41,967 nucleotides of DNA. Source: an uncultured Lachnospiraceae bacterium. GTDB lineage: Bacteria > Bacillota > Clostridia > Lachnospirales > Lachnospiraceae. The notes under the pieces were generated by a model, which was not told the origin of the DNA, did no database searches, and saw only the letters and a program-made list of their open reading frames with translations. Positions 18,750 to 27,150 of the stretch are shown piece by piece. The stretch is taken from contig CANOVJ010000032.1 in the NCBI GenBank assembly GCA_947570615.1, positions 1 to 41,967 of the forward strand. The letters are read 5' to 3'. Numbering within the stretch: the stretch's first letter is position 1; every line of letters starts with the position of its first letter. The position numbers were made by a program, and so were the translations under genes.

Positions 18750-19430
18750 ATGAAGCGAATACTGATGATTGAGGATGACGGCGCTATTGTATACAGTCTC
18801 TCGGCGCTGCTCGCGGAGGAGGGCTTTGAGGTGGAGACGGCCGAAACGCTGAGAGAAGCCCTGAGAGCGGAGCTGAGCGGGTTTTGTCTGGCGCTTCTGG
18901 ATCTGTCCCTTCCCGACGGGGAGGGATGGGCCTTTCTGGAGCGGATTTCACAGAAGAGCGCGCCGCCCGTCATCATCCTCACCGCAAGGGAGGACGAGGC
19001 GGATATCGTCAGAGGGCTGGATATGGGGGCGGACGATTATGTGACCAAGCCCTTCCGGGCGGGCGTGCTGCTCTCCCGGATCCGGGCGGTTCTGCGCCGA
19101 CAGCAGCCGGAGAGGCAGCCGGGGGATATTCTGGTCTGCGGGGACATCCGGCTGGACCGGCGTCGAACCGGTGTCAGCGCAGGAGGCCGGGAGATTTCCC
19201 TCACAGCCGGAGAGTTCCGGCTTCTTGCGTATCTCATGGAAAATAAAAACAGGACGCTCACCCGAAACGCCCTGCTTGCCCGTTTCTGGGACGACGGCGG
19301 GGAGTATGTGAACGACAACACCTTAACCGTCACCGTCAAACGTCTGCGGGAAAAGCTGGGGGAGAGATCCCGGCAGATGCTTAAGACAGTGCGGGGAATC
19401 GGCTATCAGATGGAGGAATGGGATGACTGA
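18750..19430 (+). CDS. OmpR/PhoB-family response regulator
   Basis: 226-residue regulator. Receiver domain about 1-118 with Asp9/Asp10, phospho-acceptor Asp51 in LALLDLSLPDG, Thr78 and Lys100 in DDYVTKPF. Winged-helix domain about 127-224, with LTAGEFRLLAYLMENKNRTLTRNALLARFWD and the closing TVRGIGYQME signature. The ATG at 18750 begins the receiver exactly; upstream frame belongs to the sirtuin remnant region. The kinase gene starts within its last codons. The regulator probably binds the AATGTCA direct repeats upstream of the ABC transporter genes at 20.7 kb. Confidence 0.93.
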   Translation: MKRILMIEDDGAIVYSLSALLAEEGFEVETAETLREALRAELSGFCLALLDLSLPDGEGWAFLERISQKSAPPVIILTAREDEADIVRGLDMGADDYVTKPFRAGVLLSRIRAVLRRQQPERQPGDILVCGDIRLDRRRTGVSAGGREISLTAGEFRLLAYLMENKNRTLTRNALLARFWDDGGEYVNDNTLTVTVKRLREKLGERSRQMLKTVRGIGYQMEEWDD

Positions 19431-20691
19431 CAGGAGACGGGGACTATTGTTCACTGCCTGCATTTTCGGGGCGGGCTTTCTTTTTTGCAGCATGGCTCTG
19501 CTGGAGAGCTATAGCATAAACGAGAGGCTCTTTTATGACAGGATGGCGGCTGTGGCCGCAGCGTTTTCCGGGGAGGAGGAAAAGCTCATGCAGGCCCTGA
19601 AGGATCCCCGGAGGTATGATTCCGGGGCGGGCAGGCAGGCGCTTGCCAGGTATGGCTATGAAGGGGAGCTGCCTGGGGGGCAGTCTGTCCGCACGTGCTT
19701 TACGGTCAGTTTTGTGGCTGCGGGCCTGTTTGCCGCGGCTTTTTTCTTATATTTCAGCGGGGAAAGAAACCGTCTTAAGAGGCGGACGCAGGCTCTGACG
19801 GAATATCTGCGGCAGATGGAGGAGGGGGATGACACTCTTTTTCCGGAAAAGAGGCAGGATCTCTTTTCCAATCTGGAGGACGAGATCTGCAAGACCGTGC
19901 AGGCCCTTCGGGAGAGCCGGGAAAATCTTCGACGGGAAAAGCAGAGGCTGGCGGATAATCTGGCGGATATTTCCCATCAGTTCAAAACGCCCCTCACCTC
20001 CCTGGGGGTGTTGAGCGAGCTTTTGCTGCGCCATGTGGAGGGCAGCGCAGACGAGGCGCTGGTGCGCCAGATGGAGGGGCAGACAGACCGGCTGGCGGAG
20101 CTGACATCCGTTCTTCTCACCCTGTCGCGGGCGGATGCCGGAGCAATTTCCTTCGTGATCAGGCAGGTGCCGGTGAGCGAGCTGATCGAGTGCAGTCTGG
20201 AGAGCGTCCTTCCTCTTCTGGAAAAAAAGGGACAGAGCGCAAGGATCCTGGACGAGGGGGATGCGCTGGAAAATCTGTTTCTGGCCTGCGATCCGGGCTG
20301 GACCAGGCAGGCGCTGGAAAATCTTCTGAAAAACGCCTGTGAGCACGGGCCGGAGGGGACACAAATCGGTATCCGTGTGTGGGACAACCCGGTTTTTGCA
20401 GGGATCGCGGTGGAGGATATGGGGGAGGGGCTTTCGCCCGGGGAGCTGCGCCATATCTTCGAGCGTTTTTACAGAGGGAGGAGCATCCGTATCAGCGAAA
20501 AAGAGGAAAAGGGCAGCGGGAAAGGCAGCGGCCTGACGCAGAATGCCGGTGAGTCCTCTCTGGTGTGCAGCACAGGGCTTGGCCTGTCGCTGGCCAGAGC
20601 GCTCATTGAGGGACAGAACGGGGAGCTGGGGGCGCAGAACCGGAAGGAAGGAGGAGCCAGATTTGTGATCAAATTCTATAAAAATCTCTGA
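19423..20691 (+). CDS. Sensor histidine kinase
   Basis: 422-residue kinase. Two membrane helices (about 7-29 and 90-113) flank a short extracellular loop of about 60 residues. The HisKA domain carries DISHQFKTPLTSL with His185. The HATPase domain has LENLLKNACEHGPEG, DMGEGLSPGEL and, after a Ser/Gly/Lys-rich insertion of about 30 residues (near 365-390), the G2 box STGLGLSLA. The small sensor loop and the neighbouring FtsX-type transporter fit the pattern in which the transporter helps sense antimicrobial peptides or envelope stress, as in Bce-type modules; that role is inference. It overlaps the regulator gene by 8 bases. Confidence 0.92.
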   Translation: MTDRRRGLLFTACIFGAGFLFCSMALLESYSINERLFYDRMAAVAAAFSGEEEKLMQALKDPRRYDSGAGRQALARYGYEGELPGGQSVRTCFTVSFVAAGLFAAAFFLYFSGERNRLKRRTQALTEYLRQMEEGDDTLFPEKRQDLFSNLEDEICKTVQALRESRENLRREKQRLADNLADISHQFKTPLTSLGVLSELLLRHVEGSADEALVRQMEGQTDRLAELTSVLLTLSRADAGAISFVIRQVPVSELIECSLESVLPLLEKKGQSARILDEGDALENLFLACDPGWTRQALENLLKNACEHGPEGTQIGIRVWDNPVFAGIAVEDMGEGLSPGELRHIFERFYRGRSIRISEKEEKGSGKGSGLTQNAGESSLVCSTGLGLSLARALIEGQNGELGAQNRKEGGARFVIKFYKNL

Positions 20692-20725
20692 ATGTCACTG
20701 AAATGTCATGTCGGGCTGTTATATT
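20691..20725 (+). promoter_or_regulatory. Response-regulator-type promoter with direct repeats
   Basis: Two AATGTCA repeats (20691-20697 and 20702-20708) begin 11 bases apart, one helical turn, as OmpR/PhoB-family sites do. A TATATT -10 (20720-20725) lies 11 bases after the second repeat and there is no good -35 box, suggesting an activator-dependent promoter for the ABC transporter genes. It begins at the kinase stop codon. Confidence 0.6.
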
Positions 20726-20848
20726 GTGTGGGAAAGGTTCTGCCACAAAAGGCATCGGCTCGCCCGGGCTGTTGGCTGTTTACTGTGGAAACTGCGGTAT
20801 AAGGGGAAATAGCATCCGGCTGACAGGGGACGGAAAGGGGATATTTTT

Positions 20849-21568
20849 ATGGAAATACTCAGATGTGAGAATCTGACAAAGATTTATGGCGGCGCTCAGA
20901 CGCAGGTCAGAGCGCTGGACGGGGTGAATCTGTCCGTGGAGACGGGGGAGTTTGTGGCGATTACAGGGGCGTCCGGTTCCGGGAAGTCCACGCTGCTTCA
21001 CATGCTGGGCGGGGTGGACCGGCCTACCAGCGGCAGGATCATGATCGAGGGGACGGATATCGCCACCCTTGGCGAGAAGCAGCTTTCTATTTTCAGACGG
21101 CGCAAGGTGGGGCTTGTGTATCAGTTTTACAATCTGATTCCTTCCATCAATGTAAAACAGAATATTCTTCTTCCCATGCTTCTGGACAATCAGAAACCGG
21201 ATAAAAAGCGGTTTGAGGATCTGGTGGAGGTTCTGGGGCTGGGAGAGAGGCTGTTCCATCTGCCGAACCAGCTCTCCGGTGGCCAGCAGCAGAGGGCGGC
21301 CATCGCCCGGGCGCTGATCTACCGGCCGGCCATCCTTCTGGCGGACGAGCCCACGGGAAATCTGGATAAGAAGAATTCGGAAGAAATTCTGGGGCTTTTA
21401 AAGCTCTCCAACAGGAAATATAAGCAGACCATTCTTCTGATTACCCACGATGAGAGGATCGCGCTGGAAGCGGGCCGGATCATTGCCATCGAGGACGGGA
21501 GGATCATTTCCGATGATAAGAACGGAGCCGGGGAGGCGACCACCTCTGAGGAGGTGGGGGCGAGATGA
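20849..21568 (+). CDS. ABC transporter ATP-binding protein (MacB/LolD/BceA-type)
   Basis: 239-residue ATPase. Walker A GASGSGKST near residue 44, Q-loop YQFYNLIPSINVKQN, signature LSGGQQQRAAIARAL near 142-156, Walker B ILLADEPTGNLD, and switch histidine in LLITHD. The LADEPTGNLDKK form and QFYNLIPS are typical of the MacB/LolD/BceA group, whose partners are FtsX-like permeases that work on substrates at the membrane surface instead of transporting through a channel. The permease gene follows with an ATGA overlap. Confidence 0.94.
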   Translation: MEILRCENLTKIYGGAQTQVRALDGVNLSVETGEFVAITGASGSGKSTLLHMLGGVDRPTSGRIMIEGTDIATLGEKQLSIFRRRKVGLVYQFYNLIPSINVKQNILLPMLLDNQKPDKKRFEDLVEVLGLGERLFHLPNQLSGGQQQRAAIARALIYRPAILLADEPTGNLDKKNSEEILGLLKLSNRKYKQTILLITHDERIALEAGRIIAIEDGRIISDDKNGAGEATTSEEVGAR

Positions 21569-24303
21569 AGACTTTGTTTTTTTATACCTTAAACACCATC
21601 CGGCAGAACAGACGCACCTCCCTCTCCATCATGATTTCCATCCTGCTGGCCTCCACTCTTCTGTGCGCCATGTGTACTTATGGGTATACGGACATCAGGT
21701 GGCGGGTGGATATGGAGGAGCACGCAAACGGACAGTGGCACGGGGAGCTGGGCGGGGAGATCCCGGCGCAGCGGCTTAAGCTGATCGACAACAATCTTTA
21801 TGTGGACGCCACCATGGTCAAGGGCCCCTTTACCTGCCTGAGGCTCTTTGGGGAGAGCGGTCTGCCTTATCTGCTCCTGCGGGACGCGGACGAAAACTAC
21901 TGGAATCTCATGGGAGAGAAAAACGCCATCCTGGAGGGGCGGGTTCCTCAGAGGCCCGGGGAGATCGCGGTTTCCAAGTCCTTTTTTGAGCAGAACCCTC
22001 ACTACAGGCTGGGGGATACGCTGACCCTGCCCCGGGGGGAGCGGCGGCTTGGCAGTGAGCGGCTGGACGGGGCGGCCATCTGGCAGGAGGGAGAGCGCTT
22101 TCTGGAGACGGGGAAGGAGCAGGTCACTCTGGTGGGAAAGATGGATCTGACCACCAACACCACCGTTCCCGGTTATTACGCCATGGGGTATCTGGACAGG
22201 GAGGCGCTTTCCGGGCAGGAGGAGCTGGTGGTCTATGTAAAGCTGAAGGATATCCGCAAAACCTACCAGGTCATGCCCCGGATCGCAGAGGAGCTGGGGA
22301 TTCAGAAGGACGAGTACGGACGGTACGAAAACCATTTTGACTATCATTCCATGCTCCTGGCCCTCAACTTTGTGTTTCCGCCGGAGACGTCCTTTTCTCT
22401 GCAGAATATGGGTACGCTGCTGGTCTATGGGGCGATTCTTCTTCTGGTGATGGGGGCCTTTGCCATGATCATATGCGGCGCGTTCCAGGTGTCCGCCGCC
22501 GCCCGGATGAAGCAGCTGGGAATGTTCCGCTGCGTGGGGGCCACGCCGGGGCAGATCGCAGCCTCGATTCTCATGGAAGGAGTGATCCTGTCTGTGTTGC
22601 CTGTTCTGTTAAGCCTCGGCATCGGGTATGGATTCACCGTGCTGGTCATGGGGCTTTATACGGATATTGCGGGAGAATTTGTGTACTTTCCGGTGAAGGT
22701 ACGGTTTTCGCCTCTGCTGGGGCTTCTCTCTGCCGGATTATCCCTGATTACGGCGCTGGTGGCAGCGTCCGTGCCGTCCCTTAAGATTGCCAGGCTCTCG
22801 CCCCTGGAGGCGGTACGGATGCAGGAGGGCGCAGGTGCAAAGGCGGGGAGGAGGAAGCGTGGAAGGAGAGCAAAAGACGCAGAGATGTCGGGGCCTGTGT
22901 CTGTCGGAAAAGGGATCCGGCGGGCAGACAAAGAGGGAATATCCCTGCTCAGCCTTATAGTGGGTTTTGAGGGGGAGCTGGCCAGGGCTTCCCACCGGGC
23001 GCAGCGAAGGGCCTTTCGGGGCGGCGTTTTGTCGCTGACCTTTTGTCTGATGCTGCTGACAGGATTTTTTTCCATGATGAGCCTGAATGATTTTCTTTCG
23101 CAGAGGAACAAAAACGCCCGGGAGTTCAATATCCATGCCCGGCTGGATCTGATGACGGAGACGGACAGAAAGCTGCTGAACCAGATCCTGGCGGTTCCGG
23201 GACAGGAGGAGAGCGTGTATTACTGCGACACCAGGATGGCGTACTGGGCCTCGCCGCAGGAGCAGACCCGGGCCTTTCAGGAAAGGGGCGGATTTGACAG
23301 CCTGAACCTGAACGAGTGGGGAATAGTAAAGCGGGATGGAAAGTACCGGATCCGGGTGTATCTTTTCGGGATGCAGGAGGAAAAATTTGACGAATACTGC
23401 CGTCGGTGCGGGGCGGATCCCACCGGGTTCTACGACACGGAGAAGGTCAGGGCGGTGGCCTTAAGCGCCGCGCCCCTTTACCCGGAGGTGGTGAACAACG
23501 AGGCTAAATCCAGACTGTCCTACTCCCATCTGAAGCTTGCGCAGGGACAGGAGCTGCGTCTGCTGGAAAGGACGGAGGATTCCATGGATACCGACTGCGA
23601 AATCACCCTGGAGGCAGGAGCCCTGGCGCAGGAGGGCCCACAGATCGGGGATGTACGAAATAATTATACGATCAGCCTTTATATGCCCCTTTCCGTGTAT
23701 TATTCGGTGGTCCGGAAGCTTTCCGGGCAGCATGCGGGGAATTATTATACGTTTGTGAAGATAAGGACAACGCCGGACAATGATATCCCGGTGACGGAAC
23801 AGATCGAGAAGCTGTGCGGGGCCGTGATGGCAAAGGAGGATTTTGTGATCGTCAGCGACGCCCGTGAGGAGGAGAACAACGCGGCGACCATGCGGGCCAT
23901 GGAAATGGTAATGAACTGTATCGGCCTTCTGCTGGGACTGATCGGAGTCTCCAATACCCTCTCGGCGGTTTCCCATACCATGATGCGGCGGCGCAGGGAA
24001 TTCGCCATGCTCCGTTCGGTGGGGATGGATGAGCGGGGCGTGGGACGGCTGATCGCTCTGGAGGGAGTGCGCATGGCGATTTCGCCGGTTCTCATGGCCC
24101 TGACGGCGGTGGCCGTTCTTCTGCAGCTTCTGATGGGCTTTTTGGATGTGTCCTGGAGGGAATTCCTGCCCTGGATCCCCTGGGGGAAGGTGCTGGCCGG
24201 TGTGCTCGCCGTGATGGCGGCCGTGGCCGTCTCCTATATGGCGTGCGCGGGGCGGATCAGGAAGGATACCATTATCGAGGCGGTGCGGGATGAGAATGTG
24301 TAG
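21565..24303 (+). CDS. FtsX-like ABC transporter permease
   Basis: 912-residue permease with duplicated FtsX domains. First helix about 12-35, then a large extracytoplasmic domain to about 285, three helices to about 420 ending in IARLSPLEAVRMQEG, a basic linker (AGAKAGRRKRGRRAK), a second first-helix at about 490-510, a second extracytoplasmic domain, and three final helices ending in DTIIEAVRDENV. The domain order fits the 8-helix permeases that pair with LolD/BceA-type ATPases in Clostridia. Under control of the adjacent two-component system it probably gives peptide-antibiotic resistance or envelope-stress response; the substrate is unknown. Confidence 0.9.
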   Translation: MKTLFFYTLNTIRQNRRTSLSIMISILLASTLLCAMCTYGYTDIRWRVDMEEHANGQWHGELGGEIPAQRLKLIDNNLYVDATMVKGPFTCLRLFGESGLPYLLLRDADENYWNLMGEKNAILEGRVPQRPGEIAVSKSFFEQNPHYRLGDTLTLPRGERRLGSERLDGAAIWQEGERFLETGKEQVTLVGKMDLTTNTTVPGYYAMGYLDREALSGQEELVVYVKLKDIRKTYQVMPRIAEELGIQKDEYGRYENHFDYHSMLLALNFVFPPETSFSLQNMGTLLVYGAILLLVMGAFAMIICGAFQVSAAARMKQLGMFRCVGATPGQIAASILMEGVILSVLPVLLSLGIGYGFTVLVMGLYTDIAGEFVYFPVKVRFSPLLGLLSAGLSLITALVAASVPSLKIARLSPLEAVRMQEGAGAKAGRRKRGRRAKDAEMSGPVSVGKGIRRADKEGISLLSLIVGFEGELARASHRAQRRAFRGGVLSLTFCLMLLTGFFSMMSLNDFLSQRNKNAREFNIHARLDLMTETDRKLLNQILAVPGQEESVYYCDTRMAYWASPQEQTRAFQERGGFDSLNLNEWGIVKRDGKYRIRVYLFGMQEEKFDEYCRRCGADPTGFYDTEKVRAVALSAAPLYPEVVNNEAKSRLSYSHLKLAQGQELRLLERTEDSMDTDCEITLEAGALAQEGPQIGDVRNNYTISLYMPLSVYYSVVRKLSGQHAGNYYTFVKIRTTPDNDIPVTEQIEKLCGAVMAKEDFVIVSDAREEENNAATMRAMEMVMNCIGLLLGLIGVSNTLSAVSHTMMRRRREFAMLRSVGMDERGVGRLIALEGVRMAISPVLMALTAVAVLLQLLMGFLDVSWREFLPWIPWGKVLAGVLAVMAAVAVSYMACAGRIRKDTIIEAVRDENV

Positions 24304-24411
24304 AGAGTCGATTCATGGGACCGGCGCAGCCCGGACAGATTGTTGCAGAAAATGACCGGAGAAAAAACGCGGGAAGTGATAGGATGGATTTGACGGAAGG
24401 AGGGAGAATAC

Positions 24412-25311
24412 ATGGAATGGCTGAGCAGCATACGCAGGACCATCGCGTGCCTGGAGGAGCATCTGCTGGATGTGGAGGGGGAGTATGATATTTACCGGGA
24501 GGTGGGGATTTCATCCTTTTACCTCCAGAGGGGCTTCCAGATCATGACAGGGTATACCATGGCGGAGTACGTGAGAAACAGGCGGCTTTATCTGGCCGCG
24601 CTGGATGTGATTGCGGACAGGGAGAAGGTGATTGATCTGGCGTTTAAATACGGGTATGAGACGCCGGAGGGCTTTTCCAAAGCTTTTACCAGATTCCATG
24701 GCGTCTCCCCGGTGCAGCTCAGGAGGGACGCCTCCAGGCTTTGCGTCTTTCTGCCGCTTAAAATCAATATCACAGTACGAGGAGGAAACGAGATGGATTA
24801 CATTGTTGAGAGGGAGCAGGCGTTTACACTGATCGGATTTGAGAAAGAATTTTCTGCAGATGACAGCTATGAGCAGATCCCGAAATTCTGGGATGAATAC
24901 CGGGAGAAATTCTGTGAAAAGCTGATACCGGGAAAAGCGCCTCAGGGAGAGCTGGAGACGGCGGTATTTAACTGTCATGTGGGAATGTTTGGCGTCTGCA
25001 TCGAGAAGCCGGATCAGAACGGCCGCTTCCGCTATCTGATTGCCGGGATCTATACGGGCGGGGCGGTTCCGGAGGGAATGACCCTGTGCGAGATCCCGGA
25101 GACAGACTGGGCGAAATTTTCGTGCCGGGGGCCCATGCCGGGAGCGCTGCAGTCGGTGAACACGAAGATTTTCAGAGAGTGGCTTCCGGGAAATCCTGAC
25201 TACGACATCGCGATGGGGATCAATATGGAGTGGTATGACGAGGGGGATATCGGCTCGGCGGATTATAAGAGCGCGGTATGGATCCCGGTCAGGAGAAAAC
25301 AGGCGTCTTAA
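24412..25311 (+). CDS. AraC-type regulator with GyrI-like effector-binding domain
   Basis: 299-residue transcription regulator. The N-terminal ~115 residues contain an AraC double helix-turn-helix, including GFQIMTGYTMAEYVRNRRLYLAALDV and KYGYETPEGFSKAFTRFHGVSPVQLRR. Residues about 127-299 form an effector-binding (GyrI-like/AraC_E_bind) domain with VEREQAFTLIGFEKEF and a closing SADYKSAVWIPVR. Such proteins sense small hydrophobic or cationic drugs in several characterised cases. An AAGGAGGG site precedes the ATG. It follows the FtsX permease by about 110 bases and may be a separate unit. Confidence 0.9.
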   Translation: MEWLSSIRRTIACLEEHLLDVEGEYDIYREVGISSFYLQRGFQIMTGYTMAEYVRNRRLYLAALDVIADREKVIDLAFKYGYETPEGFSKAFTRFHGVSPVQLRRDASRLCVFLPLKINITVRGGNEMDYIVEREQAFTLIGFEKEFSADDSYEQIPKFWDEYREKFCEKLIPGKAPQGELETAVFNCHVGMFGVCIEKPDQNGRFRYLIAGIYTGGAVPEGMTLCEIPETDWAKFSCRGPMPGALQSVNTKIFREWLPGNPDYDIAMGINMEWYDEGDIGSADYKSAVWIPVRRKQAS

Positions 25312-25339
25312 CACAGAACAGCAGGATCTGAAACCGGTA

Positions 25340-25368
25340 TTGTGCAGACCCCCATATTATCATATAAT
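25340..25368 (+). promoter_or_regulatory. Promoter of the Gfo/Idh/MocA gene
   Basis: TTGTGC (25340-25345) and a consensus TATAAT (25363-25368) are 17 bases apart. The sequence around the -10 (ATTATCATATAAT) is partly palindromic. The leader to the ATG at 25456 is about 80 bases. Confidence 0.55.
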
Positions 25369-25455
25369 AGAGGCAGATAAACCGGAATCAGTGAAGCAAC
25401 AGACAAAGACGGCGCAGACGCGGGCGCAATTTCAGAGAAAGGAACAGAGAGCATT

Positions 25456-26415
25456 ATGAAACCATTTCGATTTGCTGTCATGGGGGCGGGAAATATTTCA
25501 AGCAGATTCTGCGACGCAGTGAGCCGCCTGGACGGCTGCGAGGTGGTTGCTGTGGCCAGTAAGTCCATGGAGAGGGCCAGGGCCTTTGCGGAGAAAAATT
25601 ACTTAAGCGCCGCATACGGGAGCTATGAGGAAATGCTGAAGGAGCAGAAGCCGGACTGCGTCTATATCGGCGTGGTGACAGGGGCCCACTATGAGCTGAC
25701 CGGTCTGTGTCTTGATTACAGGGTGCCGGTGCTGTGCGAGAAGGCCATGTTTATGAACAGCGCCCAGGCCGGTGAGATCTTCACAAGGGCAGGGGAGCAG
25801 GGGACTTTTGTGATGGAGGCCATGTGGAGCCGGTTTCTGCCGGCGGTGAAGAAGGTCAGAGAGTGGATACAGGAAGGCCGGATCGGCCAGGTCAGGTACT
25901 GCGATACCGCCATCGGCTTTCAGGCTCCTGCGGATAAGAATAACCGCTACTTCAGCGCCGCACTGGGCGGCGGGGCCGCATATGATATTACGGTTTATGC
26001 CTGCGAGCTGACCACCTTTATGCTGGGGCAGGACGTGGCGGAATCCCGGGAGTCTGTGATCTGGACAGATACCGGCGTGGACCTGACGGAGCACATCACC
26101 TTCCGCTACCCGGAAACCGTCGCCGCCATGACCACCACCTTTGCGGCACCCATGGAGGAGAAGATGGTTCTTATCGGGGATCGGGGAAGAATCGTCCTTC
26201 CCCGGCCTCATTGCTCCGCGGAGGCGTTCCTGTACGACGGGGAGGGGAAGCTGACGGAGCATTTTCAGGACGAGGTGACAGAGAACGGATTTGTGTATCA
26301 GGCGGCGGAGGTGATGGAGTGCGTCCGCGCCGGAAAGCTGGAGAGCAGCGTGGTTCCCTGGGACTGCACCCTGTTCTGTGCGGAATTATTCGACCGGATT
26401 CTGGCCACAAAATAA
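25456..26415 (+). CDS. Gfo/Idh/MocA family oxidoreductase
   Basis: 319-residue NAD(P)-dependent dehydrogenase. The Rossmann fold starts at residue 6 (FAVMGAGNISSRF), with CVYIGVVTGAHYELTGLCLDYRVPVLCEKAM carrying the family lysine (EKA in place of the more common EKP). The C-terminal alpha/beta domain contains ALGGGAAYDITVYACELTTFMLG, the region that normally holds catalytic residues. Members oxidise sugars, inositols or reduce 1,5-anhydro-fructose and dihydrodiols; the substrate is not readable here. An AAAGGA site precedes the ATG. Confidence 0.92.
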   Translation: MKPFRFAVMGAGNISSRFCDAVSRLDGCEVVAVASKSMERARAFAEKNYLSAAYGSYEEMLKEQKPDCVYIGVVTGAHYELTGLCLDYRVPVLCEKAMFMNSAQAGEIFTRAGEQGTFVMEAMWSRFLPAVKKVREWIQEGRIGQVRYCDTAIGFQAPADKNNRYFSAALGGGAAYDITVYACELTTFMLGQDVAESRESVIWTDTGVDLTEHITFRYPETVAAMTTTFAAPMEEKMVLIGDRGRIVLPRPHCSAEAFLYDGEGKLTEHFQDEVTENGFVYQAAEVMECVRAGKLESSVVPWDCTLFCAELFDRILATK

Positions 26416-26501
26416 ACGGCTCCCCCAGGGAGGACAGAGGGCGGATAAGTGCTTATGAGGCGGCCGTTTTGCGACGGCCTCAGAAAGGGAGAAAGGATTC
26501 T

Positions 26502-27083
26502 GTGAAATATCTGAGCGTGATCCTGGCCATATTCGGTCTGGAGTGGAAGCTGAAAAACTACATTGAGGAAACCATCCCGGAGGGCGGGATACGAAAGAGC
26601 CGGGGCGGCTTTCTTCTCATAAGGAAGCACCATAACAGAGGGGCTTTTCTGAATGCGGGGCAGGACAGGAGCGGGGCGGTTGCGGCGCTTTCCGCCATTC
26701 TGACCGGGGCGCTTACGGCAGTCTTTCTGCTCACACCGGGCAGGGCCGGAAAAGGACGTCTTAAGTGGGGGCTGACGCTGCTTCTGGGGGGAGCCCTCAG
26801 CAACACGTATGACCGGCTGAGGAGAAAGTATGTGGTGGATTATGTGAGCTTTCGTGTATCCGTGCCTGCATGTATGCGCAGGGAACGGACGGGACATGGG
26901 GAACAGGGAGGGACGCCGGACGGGGGCGCTTCGGGCAGACATAGTCCGGGCCTGCGCGCGCCGGGCGGGCATATTCCCTCCAGGTTTGAGGACGTGGTGT
27001 TCAATCTGAGTGATTTCTGCATTATGGCGGGCGCGCTTTTGTGTGTCCTGGGATATACGGATCCTGACGCGATTGAATCCTGA
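26502..27083 (+). CDS. Divergent signal peptidase II-like (LspA) membrane protease
   Basis: 193-residue membrane protein with about four hydrophobic segments (residues 3-14, 64-88, 92-105, 166-186). LspA landmarks are present: HNRGAFLN in place of the NxGAAF motif, GGALSNTYDRLRRKYVVDYVSF around Asp104, and VVFNLSDFCIM around Asp171; these two aspartates are the expected catalytic dyad. It is longer than usual LspA (150-170), mainly from a Gly/Arg-rich loop (about 127-158) ahead of the second aspartate motif. GTG start at 26502 follows GAAAGGA; the open frame runs further upstream in antiphase to the oxidoreductase gene and is not homologous. It may cleave lipoproteins or some other substrate, as a second LspA besides the housekeeping one. 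Confidence 0.78.
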   Translation: MKYLSVILAIFGLEWKLKNYIEETIPEGGIRKSRGGFLLIRKHHNRGAFLNAGQDRSGAVAALSAILTGALTAVFLLTPGRAGKGRLKWGLTLLLGGALSNTYDRLRRKYVVDYVSFRVSVPACMRRERTGHGEQGGTPDGGASGRHSPGLRAPGGHIPSRFEDVVFNLSDFCIMAGALLCVLGYTDPDAIES

Positions 27084-27085
27084 AA

Positions 27086-27126
27086 CAGGACGACTCCGCC
27101 CGGATATCGGAATCGTCCTGCTTTTC
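27086..27126 (+). terminator. Terminator after the LspA-like gene
   Basis: CAGGACGA pairs with TCGTCCTG, extended by an inner CCG/CGG pair, and is followed by CTTTTC. It begins 3 bases after the stop codon and separates this gene from the convergent hemerythrin gene. Confidence 0.7.
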
Positions 27127-27150
27127 ATGAGCGGGTTCGCACCGCCTTCG

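Noticed and set aside
26211-26501. N-terminal extension of the LspA-like frame
   Set aside because: This upstream frame overlaps the oxidoreductase gene in another phase and has no homology; the GTG at 26502 with GAAAGGA begins the conserved first helix.
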